Shown here piece after piece: positions 47,438 to 60,900 of a stretch of DNA of 64,000 nt (position 1 is its first letter; the number at the start of each line of letters is the position of its first letter). The stretch spans positions 3,904,001-3,968,000 of the forward strand of contig WPIO01000004.1 in assembly GCA_009760855.2 (NCBI GenBank). The letters are read 5' to 3'. The position numbers were made by a program, and so were the translations under genes. Source of the stretch: Cristatella mucedo (taxonomy: Eukaryota > Bryozoa > Phylactolaemata > Cristatellidae). The notes under the pieces were generated by a model. That model worked only from the letters and a program-made list of their open reading frames with translations. It searched no databases and was not told the origin of the DNA.

Positions 47438-48880
47438 CTGCAATGAATTGCGTCACTCGGTCATTGGCTGACTTGACTGGCTGAGGCTGCAGTTGACACC
47501 GGGCCAGCACTAAGGCGTGTCCGACTCGCCGAAGCGGCACACAGCGAGCGATGAGTCGGCCGAACTGGGCAACCGAAGCCTCAAGACGACGCGTCAAGGG
47601 ATACGGCAGCTTAATTAACGTGTCAGCTCTGGAGCGCTCAAATCTTGTGCTTGCAAACAGACTGGCGCTCGTCGAAAGACCAGCCACATTGGTCTTTATA
47701 TTTTCGCTCCAAGCACGGTCTCGTGAAAACACGTTCTAGTTAGTCAAAGCGAAAGTTTTATTGGCTGTGCCACAGATTCTTTGACATGTCACGTCGTCAA
47801 GCTAACAGGGCTAAGCGTGAATCGATTGTTTTAAGCAAACAGTGAGCCATGTCTGACATGCCCCATCGGGTCTACAGCCATCTTGACAGCTGGGGTTTTA
47901 TGAGTCGCCCGACATTTCCTTGAAATTCCTGGCTGCTGCAATTGGGCAGATAAAGTAAAAGATCAACGAAATAATTGCATTGACCTAAATCGCACTTCGA
48001 ACTAACCGGAAGAAGAGAAGGGCACAAATGTGCCAGGATCTACCAGCTACTTTAAGACCATACACTAACGATAATCATTGTTTGCTTAAAGATTGCAGGC
48101 TATACATTGATTTGCTTCGTCTATGTATATAGTGGCACTCATTTCCACAGGCTCTTTCCGAGATGCTGTTGGTCTTCCAGCCGTCCTTAACTACCAATCC
48201 GCCACATACAGGGTAGTTCCTAATGGTAATTCCATTACACCACCAATCACCCACTGCTCCCAACCCGGGTGTCATCTTCAAGCACTACCAGATTTTTTCA
48301 ATCTTTTTCTTAGACCACTTACTTATACGGCCAGACCTTACATTCGTTTCGACCGGAAGTAGGGGCTGCTAGCAACAATGCTAAGCAATTTGGCTCTCGG
48401 GTCCTCTCTAGTCTGAGCTACTATAATTTTTTTAGTGGAGCCACCAGAAACATGAGCAGATAAAGGCTCAAACCCAGTCTGGAACTGGTGCTCCAGACTC
48501 CCTCCTCCCTCTCTCTCTCTCATCGCTCTCTCATCTCTCTGTCTCTATATGTACTGAAGCTTTGCCTCCTTGAATAGTTTTGGGCTAGATGCTACCTGCC
48601 CAACGTAAAACTAAAGTCTATGTACAGGTAATCAACTCTTCCACAGGCCATACATTGCCATGCCATAACCCTATATTATAATAAACCTTACTAACCCTTA
48701 TCTGCAAAGCCGTATGCCACCCTTCGATAAACCTCAACTATAAACGTGCCCACGATAAAACCTAAACCCCAAATCTGCCAAACCGAGCTTATCTGTGGAG
48801 TCATAAATCCAGCAACATCCGCCCTGCTGTCACTCACCTCGATGTCCTTCCTGCATGGTGATATGCTACAGTAAAGTGCC

Positions 48881-48954
<74 letters not shown>

Positions 48955-51900
48955 TACTAGCAAGCTGAAACAACAGATGCAATCTTCGACAGTATGGACA
49001 CTAGTCGAACAACTCGAACGCACTTGGAAAGTACGTTGGAATTGCCGCTCAAAAGCAGAGAGAAAGGCTAGGCAACCAGTGCAGCCGAGTAGTTACCTGT
49101 CGAGTTGCATCTAAAGTAAGCGTGCATTCGGTCGGGGACAGGGACAAGAATTTCACAGCAACACCTACGGACATCACGATTCCTATCACGAACCCTGAGC
49201 TGATCGTGATGTGATCGGCAGATATAATTAGCAGATCGGGTAGTAGTCGTGCTGCTTTACCGAATAGAAGGAGACAGAACAAGATCTCGAGCAAATGCAA
49301 AAAAGTGTTCGCAAACTGCACTAGAAACTGTCGCCGCGCTTTGTGAAAAGCACACAAGCGACTCGTGGCGAATGTCACAAAACTGAATCGTTCACTGCAC
49401 TGTATCGAGTGCATGCAACTCGGCTTGCAATTCAACTGTTGCACACCGATGACAAAATTCATAACCTCGGACGTCTTAGTATTAGAATAGAGCGTGACAA
49501 ATGCAAAGCACATGCGCCTCATGACCTATCGACCCACCTTGAGCTCGATGAAGAGGTCGGCACTCACGTACGGGCTCTGGCACCAGAGGATCCGCAGCTT
49601 GGGAAAGTGCAGTGTCAGCAGCGCGAGCCTCGATTGAACGTCATTGATCGATATATCATCCTGCAAGCTGTACTTGCCCTGCACGGTGGTGGATTAGCCG
49701 TCAATACTGATAATAACAATAACAATAATAATGGAAATGGCGATAAAAAATTCTCAATGCTCAGGCAGCAGGGTTGCAGCAATGAACATGCATGATTCAG
49801 GCATGCTTGATGAACGTGCAACCTCGTCTTGTTCACTGGGGGTGCAACGACTCCAAGGGAAAAAGCATGGAAACGTTGCTTAGTAAGAGCTCGATGTCAA
49901 GTAGAGACAGCCGCTCACCTTCCACTACAGACAAGGAATGCACAGATGCTTGCGGGAACAAATAAAACGATAGTTTTCCGTCTAGCTCTCGGTCGTTTTC
50001 CATTTTCAGACTAGCCAACTGTGGTTAGCCATGCTGGTCGCAGTTTTTTGGCACCATTAACTGTTGATTCTCGATGAATTTAAGTGACTAATGGGCCTGC
50101 TGCTAACAGAATTCACACACAAATCACTGGAGAAGAGTGGCAGCAGCACGCGCTTCTTTAACAAGCAACTTGGCACCACTTCCTTTCCAGTAGATGTAAA
50201 GTGCCTTAAAAGGCATTTAGTTCTCTTAGGGGGGTTATTTTTTATTATTCATATTATTAGTATGGGCTGCTTCCTTGGGCAAATGAAGCATGAATCCAAT
50301 CCATCAACAATGATAATAGTAATAATGCACTTGATAAAGTGCCATCAGAGAACTCAATCTATTTCTAGGTGCTTTACATTTGCTGCAAAGGGAAACGCGA
50401 TTGAATCGTGAGTAATATCATGCTTGATAAACAACATGAATAACATGGCTAGGGGTGACATGCACAGGGTCAGCATGCAATTGTGGTAAGTGGCCGCATG
50501 CACAGTGTCAGCACGCATAGGCCCGCCACGGCTTGGCTCCTTCGTACCTAGCTGAACTGCTGCATCAGTTTCAGCATCTTCTTTTACCCTCGGGTTCTGT
50601 ATGGACAATAAATTAGCCGTTCCATTCCTCCGCTTAAAGACCGTTGGCGACACAAGTTTTAGCTCTGCAGGTCCTAGGCTGTGGAACTCGCTTCCACAAT
50701 TCTTACGCAACGACAACTACACTCCTGCTGCCGACTATGGCTCATCCTTTTCAGCGGTCCTGAGCTGCTACTTCCATGCTACTCACTACCTCAAATGCTC
50801 TCCTGACTCTGCTATGCTTCCAACTTTCTCTTTGTTTCGTGAGACGAAGTCTGTTGGCAACCGAATGCGTACCGAAAGCCACTTAGGCGTAACTCTCCTG
50901 CGTAACACCCACACAGTCTTTATGACTTTGTGGAGTTTCAGATGGAGATACATTACATGAAGGACGAATCACAGAGACCCACTAAATGCTGTCCTAAGTA
51001 GGTGTGTTTTTAAGTTTTTTTTTAAATGTGGTCAAGTCAAGGGATGTTGCGACGCAAGTCGGGAATAAGTTCCAGGCTTTGGGAGCATACGAACTAGATC
51101 AAATAGGCTGAGCCGGCAGCAGATTGACACGGAGATAAGCAGGCTGTACAACAAATGTAGGCTATACTGTGTTCTGTTTTTGTGTGAAGCAAGCTATGCA
51201 GTATTGAAAGTTCGGACAAGCTTGAGCCGACAAACGGCTAAACCCATTGCTGGCCAAGGAAACTGTTTGCAGACTTATGGCCAGAACAAACCTGCTGCTA
51301 TGAAAAGTACTAACAACTTTAACCGTGCAGGGCGAATGCCTTCCTCACATTTTTCAGCTGCTACCTTTAACAGCTGTTTGACAACTGTTGTACCTGTTTG
51401 CGACAGCCTAAACATTAGGCAAACCCACAGTTCGATGCAACCGTGCACCAGTTCACAGCGTGAATGTGGGTAGGTTCCAAGAGACAACAGCATTATCATC
51501 TCTACTAATTAAAGTGCGAAAGTCCGTCATGCTGCAAGATGGTGCACTCGTGTCACACGGCAAGACGGCACACTTCTGTCAGGTGACAAGATGGCGCAGC
51601 ATTGTCTTCCGTGACGGGCCTACTATGACTCAGCAAGTGAGTCCACAGGCAGTGAGCTGCTCGTGTTATAATGACTAACTAAAGAATACCGTTGCCACAT
51701 ACCTGCAGCGCAAAGGACTTATTGACGTCAAATTCTATGAGCAGAATTGGCCGCTTATAGAAGCGAGTCATGGCGACACACTGGCTGTACAGTCGGCCAT
51801 TGTTCAGCGACCCGATCAGGTCGCTCACCGACTTGCGTTCGACGCAGATGTCGGACGTCAGCACGTAGTCGCCGACAGCAAGAGTCACGGGCTCCACTTC

Positions 51901-54900
51901 GACACCTCGTCGATGAAGCAACGACGGCAGCTCGCTACGGAACTCCCGCATGTCAACCACGACCTGCAAGCAGATCGAAGAGGCTCGCCGGCATCGCCAG
52001 GTCGATGAGCTAGCGACTCATCAACGTCGTCATGGCGACGAGCTGGCTGACTCTGAGCTCGGAAGAAGCAGCAGCGGGGGCGGCAGCATAAGCTGCCGAT
52101 GGCTCGACAAAGGCGCGGCAGCAGCAGCAGCAGCAGCAGCAGCGAGACCAGACGGATGGATGGACGGACGTACCTTGTGCTGCTGAGCCAAAGGTGCCTG
52201 AGCCACGCCTGCCCCGCCTTTTCTCGTCGAGCCGGCCGTGGGCGCGTCGAGACTGTCCTCTTTCACGTCCTCGGCTTTGCCACTGCGCCCTTCGGGCACC
52301 ACCATGGTCTGCGTGCGCAAAGCCAGCCGTGCAGCGGGCATGCTGCACGGATGTGGGGCAGCAGCGGCGGCAGCAGCAGCAACGAGGCCGGAGCGAGTCC
52401 GTAGAGTCTCGGGCACGAAGAGTGTGCGAAGCTCACCGCTTTCTCTCTGATGAGATACTCGAACGCTTCCTTTTCTTTCCTGATGGACGTCAAGTAGCGT
52501 TGCTCCTCGGCCGAGTCCTTGTGTGCCAGAAAGTAAACCCTCAATGGAATGCCGGGGCGACTGGCCTTGAACACCTGTATATCGAGGGGTGCAGTAGTTC
52601 ATGCGCATTTTCATTGCCCGAGTGACGAGCACGAGAATGCAATGCTCGCAGCACGGGGGGGGGGGGGGCTACGCTTCGTTGGAGCTTTAAACGTTGTCCG
52701 GCTAGAGAGTGACGACAGCCGCACATCAAAGCCAGACCATCAAATTTCTGAGTGACGAGAATAGATGATTTGGGCAGAGCGTAGAGAGCCCTTCGCGACA
52801 CAATCGTTGATGGAATACTTCTGTTAGCACTTAGAGGAAGAGCCGGAAGGCAGAGAGCGGACGGCCAGGGATGCGCCAAGTGGGGGAGCAAGAAGTCACT
52901 TATAATACCCTCTTAGGATAGATAGACTTGAAAGGGGCGTGTCTCACACTAAGAGAGCATCGAATATAATAGCTAAGATTGCCGGCACTGTTCAGCAGAG
53001 CCTCATTCCAATGATTGTCATATTTTATGAAGTGTCTGCGTGTGCCATAGCAGAAAGATAGTTTCCTGTTGACCGTTGGTTTTTTGGGGAGGGAGTGCTG
53101 CACACTGAAGCTGCTGTAGGAATTCAGTCGAAAAACAAAGACCTGGAGCTAGGGCTCAATTCAGTTCAATCTGCTCGAGTTCCCAGGTCACTACAACCTT
53201 AAATTTAGGAATGCAAGCCACCCAGAAGTTCATGGCGACCCCTTTCCTTGTATCTCCAATGACAGACGAAGCCAACCAAGGTAAAACGTTCCAGGCTACA
53301 GATATGGCTAAGTTGCATAGGCAACTGACTCGCAAAGCATTAATAGCCCCCTGACCAATCCAGTAAGGGGCTCTTAGACAAGGTACATTTTCAAAACCCA
53401 AAGCCAGTGTGGCTGGAAAATCATAAATCTATGATATGCAAGACTCGGTGTCTGCTACGTCAGGTGAACTGATGTGAAAAGCGACTCCTAAGAGAGATTG
53501 AGAAAACAACTGCCTTAATCTCTGCCAACCCGGATCGCAGGGCAGCTCTTACAGCTCCTGATCAGATGTAGCTAACTTGGCAGGCTTAACCATGCATCAT
53601 CTGCTGCAAGTGCAACAGCAATGCCATCATGACTTCGGTAGTCTATTGTTAGTGCTCACCTCCAGTTGCCGGACAAATCCGAGGTCAGCATCATAGAGGA
53701 CGACATAGCGTGGCTCGAGCTCCTCGAGTATCTTGGAAAGCCTGTGAGCCGAGTCGCCACCACTGTGCAAAGGGTGCAGCACCGTGATGGCACCCGTCAA
53801 CGATGCCAATCGTGCTGCATCCTCGACGGCACGCTCTGCAGCTGTGACATCATCGTCTTCGTCATCTGTGGCGTAAGCCTGCTGACAATTAGAGAACAGT
53901 ATTAGCCAAAAAGTGGCTAACACGGCCAACGAGAGCTCTATCCGGGGCACACACTAAGGCGTTACAACACACCTCTGCCACTGCTGCTGCTGCAGCAGCT
54001 CGTCCTTCGGCCATTCCGCCACGGGCGATCTGTGTCAGAGTGACCTGGTTGTCATCAGCTGGCAGCTTCCTCTTCAAAGCCTTTCCTTTCTTGTCGATGC
54101 TATCATTCGAAGCTTCCGGCTAAACAAGAAACAAATTACCAAAGAGGAAAAGCTCCGGATATGCATAAACACATGCGACTGGATGAGAAACGCAGCCCAA
54201 AGGAGCACGGCTCTCACTTGCTCCTTGCTCGACTCTGCCTTGAACTGCTGCGACTTGTCATACAGCCGTTTCAGCATAGCCTTCCCGCCATTTTTGAGGT
54301 ACTATAAAGATACGATGTCATGCTCATATCGACGTCAACCGACATGCCCCTCGGGCAGCTGGAGTGCCGCAAAAAGCAACTATGTAGAGTATCTGGACTG
54401 CCACTGTTCATTTGCACCGTTTTGCATGGCATTAGAAAACGGCTTTGTACAGGTTGATTCTTGCAGGACAATTGCTGCACAACCAAATGCCAGGATCCAT
54501 TTCTGAAATGGTCAGCTAAAAGACTGTTTTTGTGACTAAGGCAGTGACAGCTTTGTCATTTATCCATTTCCAATATAAAACGGGCAAATGAGCATATTTT
54601 GAGTCATATTTAGTCAGAAAAACAGAATACAAATAAAAATTTATCTATACTGAAGTTGACCAAAAATGACCTATCACCTAGCTCCTTAGGGAGTGAGCCT
54701 GTGTTCGCATTTGAGTTTAGCAAGATAAGAGTCAACGACACGGATTCTGAAGTACATCATGCTGTCTATTGTGCAATAGCTCTTCAACATAGTCCCAACC
54801 AGCTCCAAACAGCTGTATACCTTGTGATTGCCATCGAAGCCCCGAACCACTGTGACGAAGCAGTTCCAAGCTGCTTTCGCTTTCCTGGTTAGCTTCTTGG

Positions 54901-57900
54901 AGAAGCTCCTTGAATTCGACGATCTTCTTTATCTTTGGGCTCACACGGACGCCACCTATGACCTTTGCCTCTGAAAGCTTAGGGAAGAATTTTAGAGGTA
55001 CTCGATGGCTACCATCTCTTTATCTACATGTGTGACAAGTTTTTTCGTGATACCCAATTTAATGAGCGAGCTAGCACAGCACTTTACAGGGGTCAACCGG
55101 TGGCTTCCTAATTACAGTTGTTGCTCCCCATAGGGAACTCGGTTCACAGTGGCAGTCCTGCATGTGGCAGTGCTTATGGCAGTCCCTGCTGTTCCAAAGG
55201 CAAAGATAACAGGAAGACGTTAAGTCAGCCATGACCTCTCAGCCCAACTCATCCTACCTCGTGAGGTCCAGCAAGGTGTTGGTGCTATAGTGCTCTTTGA
55301 AGTATACCGAGTTGGGTAGAGGAAAAGACCGGTACTTGCTCCAATTATGTAGCAGCTTTCATCCAGCAAGTTCTACTGCTTCAGCCTACACGTGACAAGC
55401 TAGGCAAATGGACTTGGCAAGATCTCTGCTCAAGTCATTGAATGTTACCATCCTGCTTGCAGCGGGCAATAAAGGACTGCCTACTGTCAGGGCTCGAACC
55501 AACGACCTGGTCGTAAAGTGCAAGAACCGTACCCCAGGACTAAGACCCAGGTAACAGGTAAGACCTAAATCAATGCTGTGCTAAGCAGTGATGCTCAGGT
55601 GAGAGACGAACATGGATTTGGAGATCGATGGTATCAAATAGATCAAACAGTACTAGCGGAAAACTACTCAGATCTTCAATCCTGAGAAGGTTGCCATAAA
55701 GTCAAGAGTATGACTACATACTATATGTAGTGTCGTTAGGAAATCCTCACAGGAATTTACTTGCTACACTTGATGTTTTAATATAAACTTTTAGCTGGTA
55801 TTTCAAAATTGTTTTAATGTCTTTGATTAGAACAACAGAAGGAATACTAAAACCACGTGATGCTTGGCTATTGCAGTATCGAGTGGAAATACGTAAGATA
55901 ATGCTGGTTGTTGCCAGTACTAAGGTGATACTGCAAAACCATGGGCTTGAATGATCACATCAGGCCGACTTACATCAATGGTAGACAAGAAGTGGTTCAA
56001 TAGTTGATTCTCTGGATATTCCTTCCCGGAAGATAGATCTGCACGTGTTTGGACCGGTCAGCACATTAGACCTGTTGGTATTTCTCGTGAAATGTGAAAT
56101 GAAACCCCCTTAATGCCTAGCAGGAGACTCCTGATCGGTCATTGCAGTTGAAAATGTGAGCGACGATACACAAAGCACCGACACACAAACACCATGGTGC
56201 TTTGACAGGCATATATTATCTCCTCGAGACGACTTGCAAGCACAGCTTAGCCAGCACACAGCCCCTCGGCCCGGTATCTCAATTGCACCTGTCCATCTGC
56301 CTCTCCTATCAGCCACAGCTAATCGACCCGGGGCTTATGGATCACAGCTGCACACCAGTCCTCCCTAAGGTGCATTCAACAGCTGTTCGACGATGGATCA
56401 TACCAGCCCTTTTCCAAGCCACAGTCACTCAATTCCAGTAGAAGGAAGTCGTGGTCCACTTTGTCAGAAGTGGCTGAAAGCCTAACCACGACACGTTCTT
56501 GTTCGTTGGAATGTCATTATGAATCTGCTGTATTGACGGCTCAACAGACTAGAGAGACCCGGAGTCGGGTTAAACTGGATTGCTGAGTGAACAGAATTTA
56601 GTACACCAGAAAAGAGAGAATTGAACATGGAGAGGGCTTAGACGAATCTTGCAATCAAGACCAGACTTCTTCAGGAAACACTAGCACAAAAGTGCTAGAC
56701 CACATCGAATTAGAAGTGCTTTTGAACACAAGTACAGATGCATAGTTCCCACTGAGCAGTGATCGACGAAGCCACAGATGGTGGCCATTCTCACTCGGTA
56801 TAGCAATGCGGTATTCCTTCCATAGAAACATGAAGCCAAAGTGAAAGATTTTGTCTGGGAATACGGATTACCAAGTGCCAGTGCATTGTTTGGAGTCTAC
56901 AGCCTGCGGCAGCAACACAATAACCCAAAACAATTGGCAAGGCTGCAAGAGGCTTTTAGCTGCCGTAGGTATCCAAATGGTGTATAACCAAACCAGTATC
57001 CAGATTTAGCCCCACCGAACACCCAGGAGACAACCTTGGAGATAATCTAGAGATGCGGCTTAGGCATACAGTCCGGCAGCCTAATTCTGCCTGGCCCATC
57101 GGATAGACGAGGTCATCCAAAACAAAGGCTTCATTTTAAAGAAACAGTATGAATGATTGGTAAACAGATTTTTATTGTTTCAATACAATTTATTCACGAT
57201 ATATACACAGCTTCAAACTACTGGGGATGGAGCACAATTCTCAAGTAAGGACAGCAGACCCACGATTCTAGCTATCGATACTGTGTTAACACTTGTTGCA
57301 AATCAATGTAGGTCTGAGTAGTGGCAGACTCAAGGGCTGCAAGAACTACACTCTATAGGAGACCGATTAAATACGTAAGCTATGCCTACGAAAGACAGGA
57401 TTTAAAAAAATTGCATGTGGTAGCCGAATTAAGAGCTGCATTGTCTTTCGTACTGCCCAGATAATATGGGTGTAGCCTTTCCCAAGTTATGTAATTTTGA
57501 TTGATGTAAACTGACGAAAACAAAGAATGGTCATCTAGATCAACGTGAGAAGCAGATGAGAAATTGATCCCCTGATCGTTGATCGGCAGCAGAGTTCTTG
57601 CCAGCCAGTTAGTTTAAAGAGGTCAACGAATAAAAAAATATTTACACCCTTCTTGGCAAATAAGTTATTAATAATAATACATGTGTATAGCTCCCTCAGA
57701 GAACTGAATTTCTTTCTGGGCACTTTACAGATGCTGTATAAAAAGTATTATCAAATAATTGGTGGTAACATCCACAAGCAGCAGGCACAGTGTAAGCAGG
57801 TACACTGTACATGCAAACAAAAGATGAACCACAAAGATCTACCAAATGCTGTAATAAACAAGTGCGTTTTAAACTTCCTTTTAAATGTCAGGGGATGCTG

Positions 57901-60900
57901 TAACTTCGTCGGAAGTGAGTTCCTGGCTTTGGGAGCATACAAACTAAAGGCATCGTCTCGAAAGGTTTTTGAGGTTCGTACGAGGTATACGATTCGAGTC
58001 AGAACAACAGGCTGTACGATTCTTGGCCTGGTGATCGAGTATTTCTGATAGCTAGGTTGTAGTCAAAGAATGAAGGGACCTAAAAATAAGTGACAGAACC
58101 TTGAAGTCGATATGCTGCTTGATTGGGAGCCAGTGCACGGCAAAGAAAAGTGGTGTGATTTGGCAACTGTGACGCTCAAGACAGACGAGAATTTGACACG
58201 CTGATAGGTATCGATGTGCAAATCATCACTGATGATTGTTGATCGGCATCAGAGTTGCTTCCAGTCAGTTTGAGGAGGGGAATGGATAAAAAAAGCCTTT
58301 AAAAAAATCTTCTTGGCAAATAAGTTTGATACAGGCATCAGTGGTAAATGAAGTAGGTGGGCATGCCATTTATTTGGATCCACTCAGGAAATTGTTCACA
58401 TTTTCTAAAAGTCAGGCTATATAGAGAGTGCCTTTAGTTCACATGCTCCCAAAGCCTAAAACTCACTACCGACTAACTTCATGATAACCCCTGACTTGAC
58501 CTCATTTGAAAAAAGCTACAACCTCACCTGTTCCTCATAGCACTTGCTCTGTGTGGGCAAATTATCCTTTGCATGTTTATAAATAATTTTGCATGTTATT
58601 ATTACCCAATTGGTATGATTTCTTTCCCACAGGTGAAGTTGATATAAGTTGAAGATTAAAGGCTGGGTGATTTCAAAAACCTCATGTATATCGTGCCAGA
58701 AAAGCTCTAACCACTATCACCACCACTTGCACTAGGCAATAAAGGATTGCCTACGGCAGCGAAGTGCCGAGAATGATATTTAATGCTTACCATAAAATGT
58801 TTTATAATTGTTAATAATATTATTATTATTATCATGAGATTTTTAGGGGCACTAGCAATTCTCGAGGCTGAGTTGACTGGATATGTCACTGAAAAAAGCA
58901 AGTGCATTTGGACTGCCTGTTTATGATGACAATTTGAATAGTAGTGAGGTCGGTAATACCTGTTAAAGCATGAAATTTCGAGTCTGTGCAGTGTTGTCCA
59001 TGAAAGCACAATATCCCACTCCAATTCATCCAGACCAGTTGCATCAAGACGATCAAAAATAAGTGCATGGTTAAGATGTTTTAAGCCACTCTACCGAATT
59101 TGAGAGGACAGGTCTGGCTATGGTAAGGAACCTAAGTTTCGAACCTGATCGGAAGACGTACGATTTGGTAAGGCTGCCATTAGGCAAGGCAAGTGTGCCA
59201 AAGAGAGGTAGTCCTACTTCAAGATGAGCGACGTTTACATAATTGATGTGGACGTTTGTCTTCAATAAACTTGAAGAACCGGGTATGGCTTCAGCCAACC
59301 GTTGAGCAGAGGCCAAATGGTAGCAGTGGATCAGTTGAGGCAACTTGGAGAATATGACAGAATGAGGTCACAGACCAAGAAACTTGCAGCACGAGCTGAC
59401 TTGGGAGTTTTCTGACTTTTGAAGGGAGTCACATAACACCTTTCATCACCGGAATAACCAAAACTTATACTTGACAAAAAATCTAATTATAGGTCACACA
59501 TGTAGTGTTAACTGGCAGCGCTCCTTTTGCCCAGGGGTTAAGGTGCTCCCTTTTAACGACCGAAGTCAAGGGGAACGTATTCGATGACCAAGGCCGCAGG
59601 CTTGAGCCCCGTGGCATACGTGAAGTGCCTGAACAAAGATTATTTTGTATAGCCCCCTACGAGAACTTAATCTCTGCCTTTCCAGTTGCATAAGCCGCAA
59701 ACCCAAGTTGAAGTAGCAGCTTGAGTAACAGCTTCAGGGTACGCAACATCAATAAACCCCGATCTTCGTTACGGATTCATCGAGTTTTTCTTAATTTCAA
59801 ATATTTATCATCTTGCGATGGGAACTGCCACAGCGTACCATTAGCTGCGGATGTCTGCCCTGTCTATGACACTTAAATAGCAAAACATAGTTAATTACTC
59901 TCACCCGTGGCTCAAATACTTCACAGGATCATGAGCTTCTGACGCCCAGTCTGCAATGCCACGTATCTCTATATGTAACTTCACAAAATCACAAAAGACT
60001 ATGCCGATGTCACGCAGGAGAGTTTTATTCTGTGCATTCAAAGCCTATGCGGCTTTAGGAACACATTCGGTAGCCAACAGACTTCATCTCACGAAACAAA
60101 GAGAAAGTGAGATGCGTATCTGAGTTAGGAGTGCAGTTGAGGTAGTGAGTAGCATGGAAGTAGCAGCTCAGAACGGCTGGAAAGGATGTGCCATAGTCGG
60201 CAGCAGGAGAGTAGATGTCGTTGCCTAAGAATTGTGGAAGTGAGTTCCACAGCCCAGGACCTGCAGAGCAAATCCTTCTGTTGCCAATTGTCTTTAAGCA
60301 GAGGAAAGGAACAGCTAATTTATAGTCCATACAGGACCTGACAGCACGAGTAGGCTGAAACTGGTGCAGTAGCTCAGCTAAGTATGAAGGAGCCAAGCCG
60401 TGGCGGGCCTTGTGGGTCAGCGTAAGAACTTTGCTCGTACCTGCTGATCAAGCGGCAGCCATCCTGGTTCTTTCAGCAAAGGAAGCACATGGTCAAACCT
60501 CTGGGATTTGTAAACTAGCCTTGCAGCCATATTAATCGCCAGCTGCAGTGGATTAGTAGCTTTTTTCGGTAGCCAAACCAAAAGGGAATTACAATAATCT
60601 AGCCAAGACAGAACTAAAGAGCTAGTTAAATTTTTTGCCAGCCACCAAAGAAGTCAGTTCCTAATCTTACATGGAGATCGGACATGATGGCTAGCAGTGG
60701 AAGAAGTCTTCTTAACGAGGCATTCAAACTTTAGCTAGCTGTCGAAGACGACACCAAAATTCTGAGCACAAGGTGATGGTCACACAATAGCATCACCTAT
60801 TAGAAGAGCAAAGCCTTCTAGTCCAGCCACACGCTTGGGGTGTCCTGTGAGTAGCAGTTCTGTTTTATCGTCGTTTAGTTTAAGGAAATTTGCCGACAGC

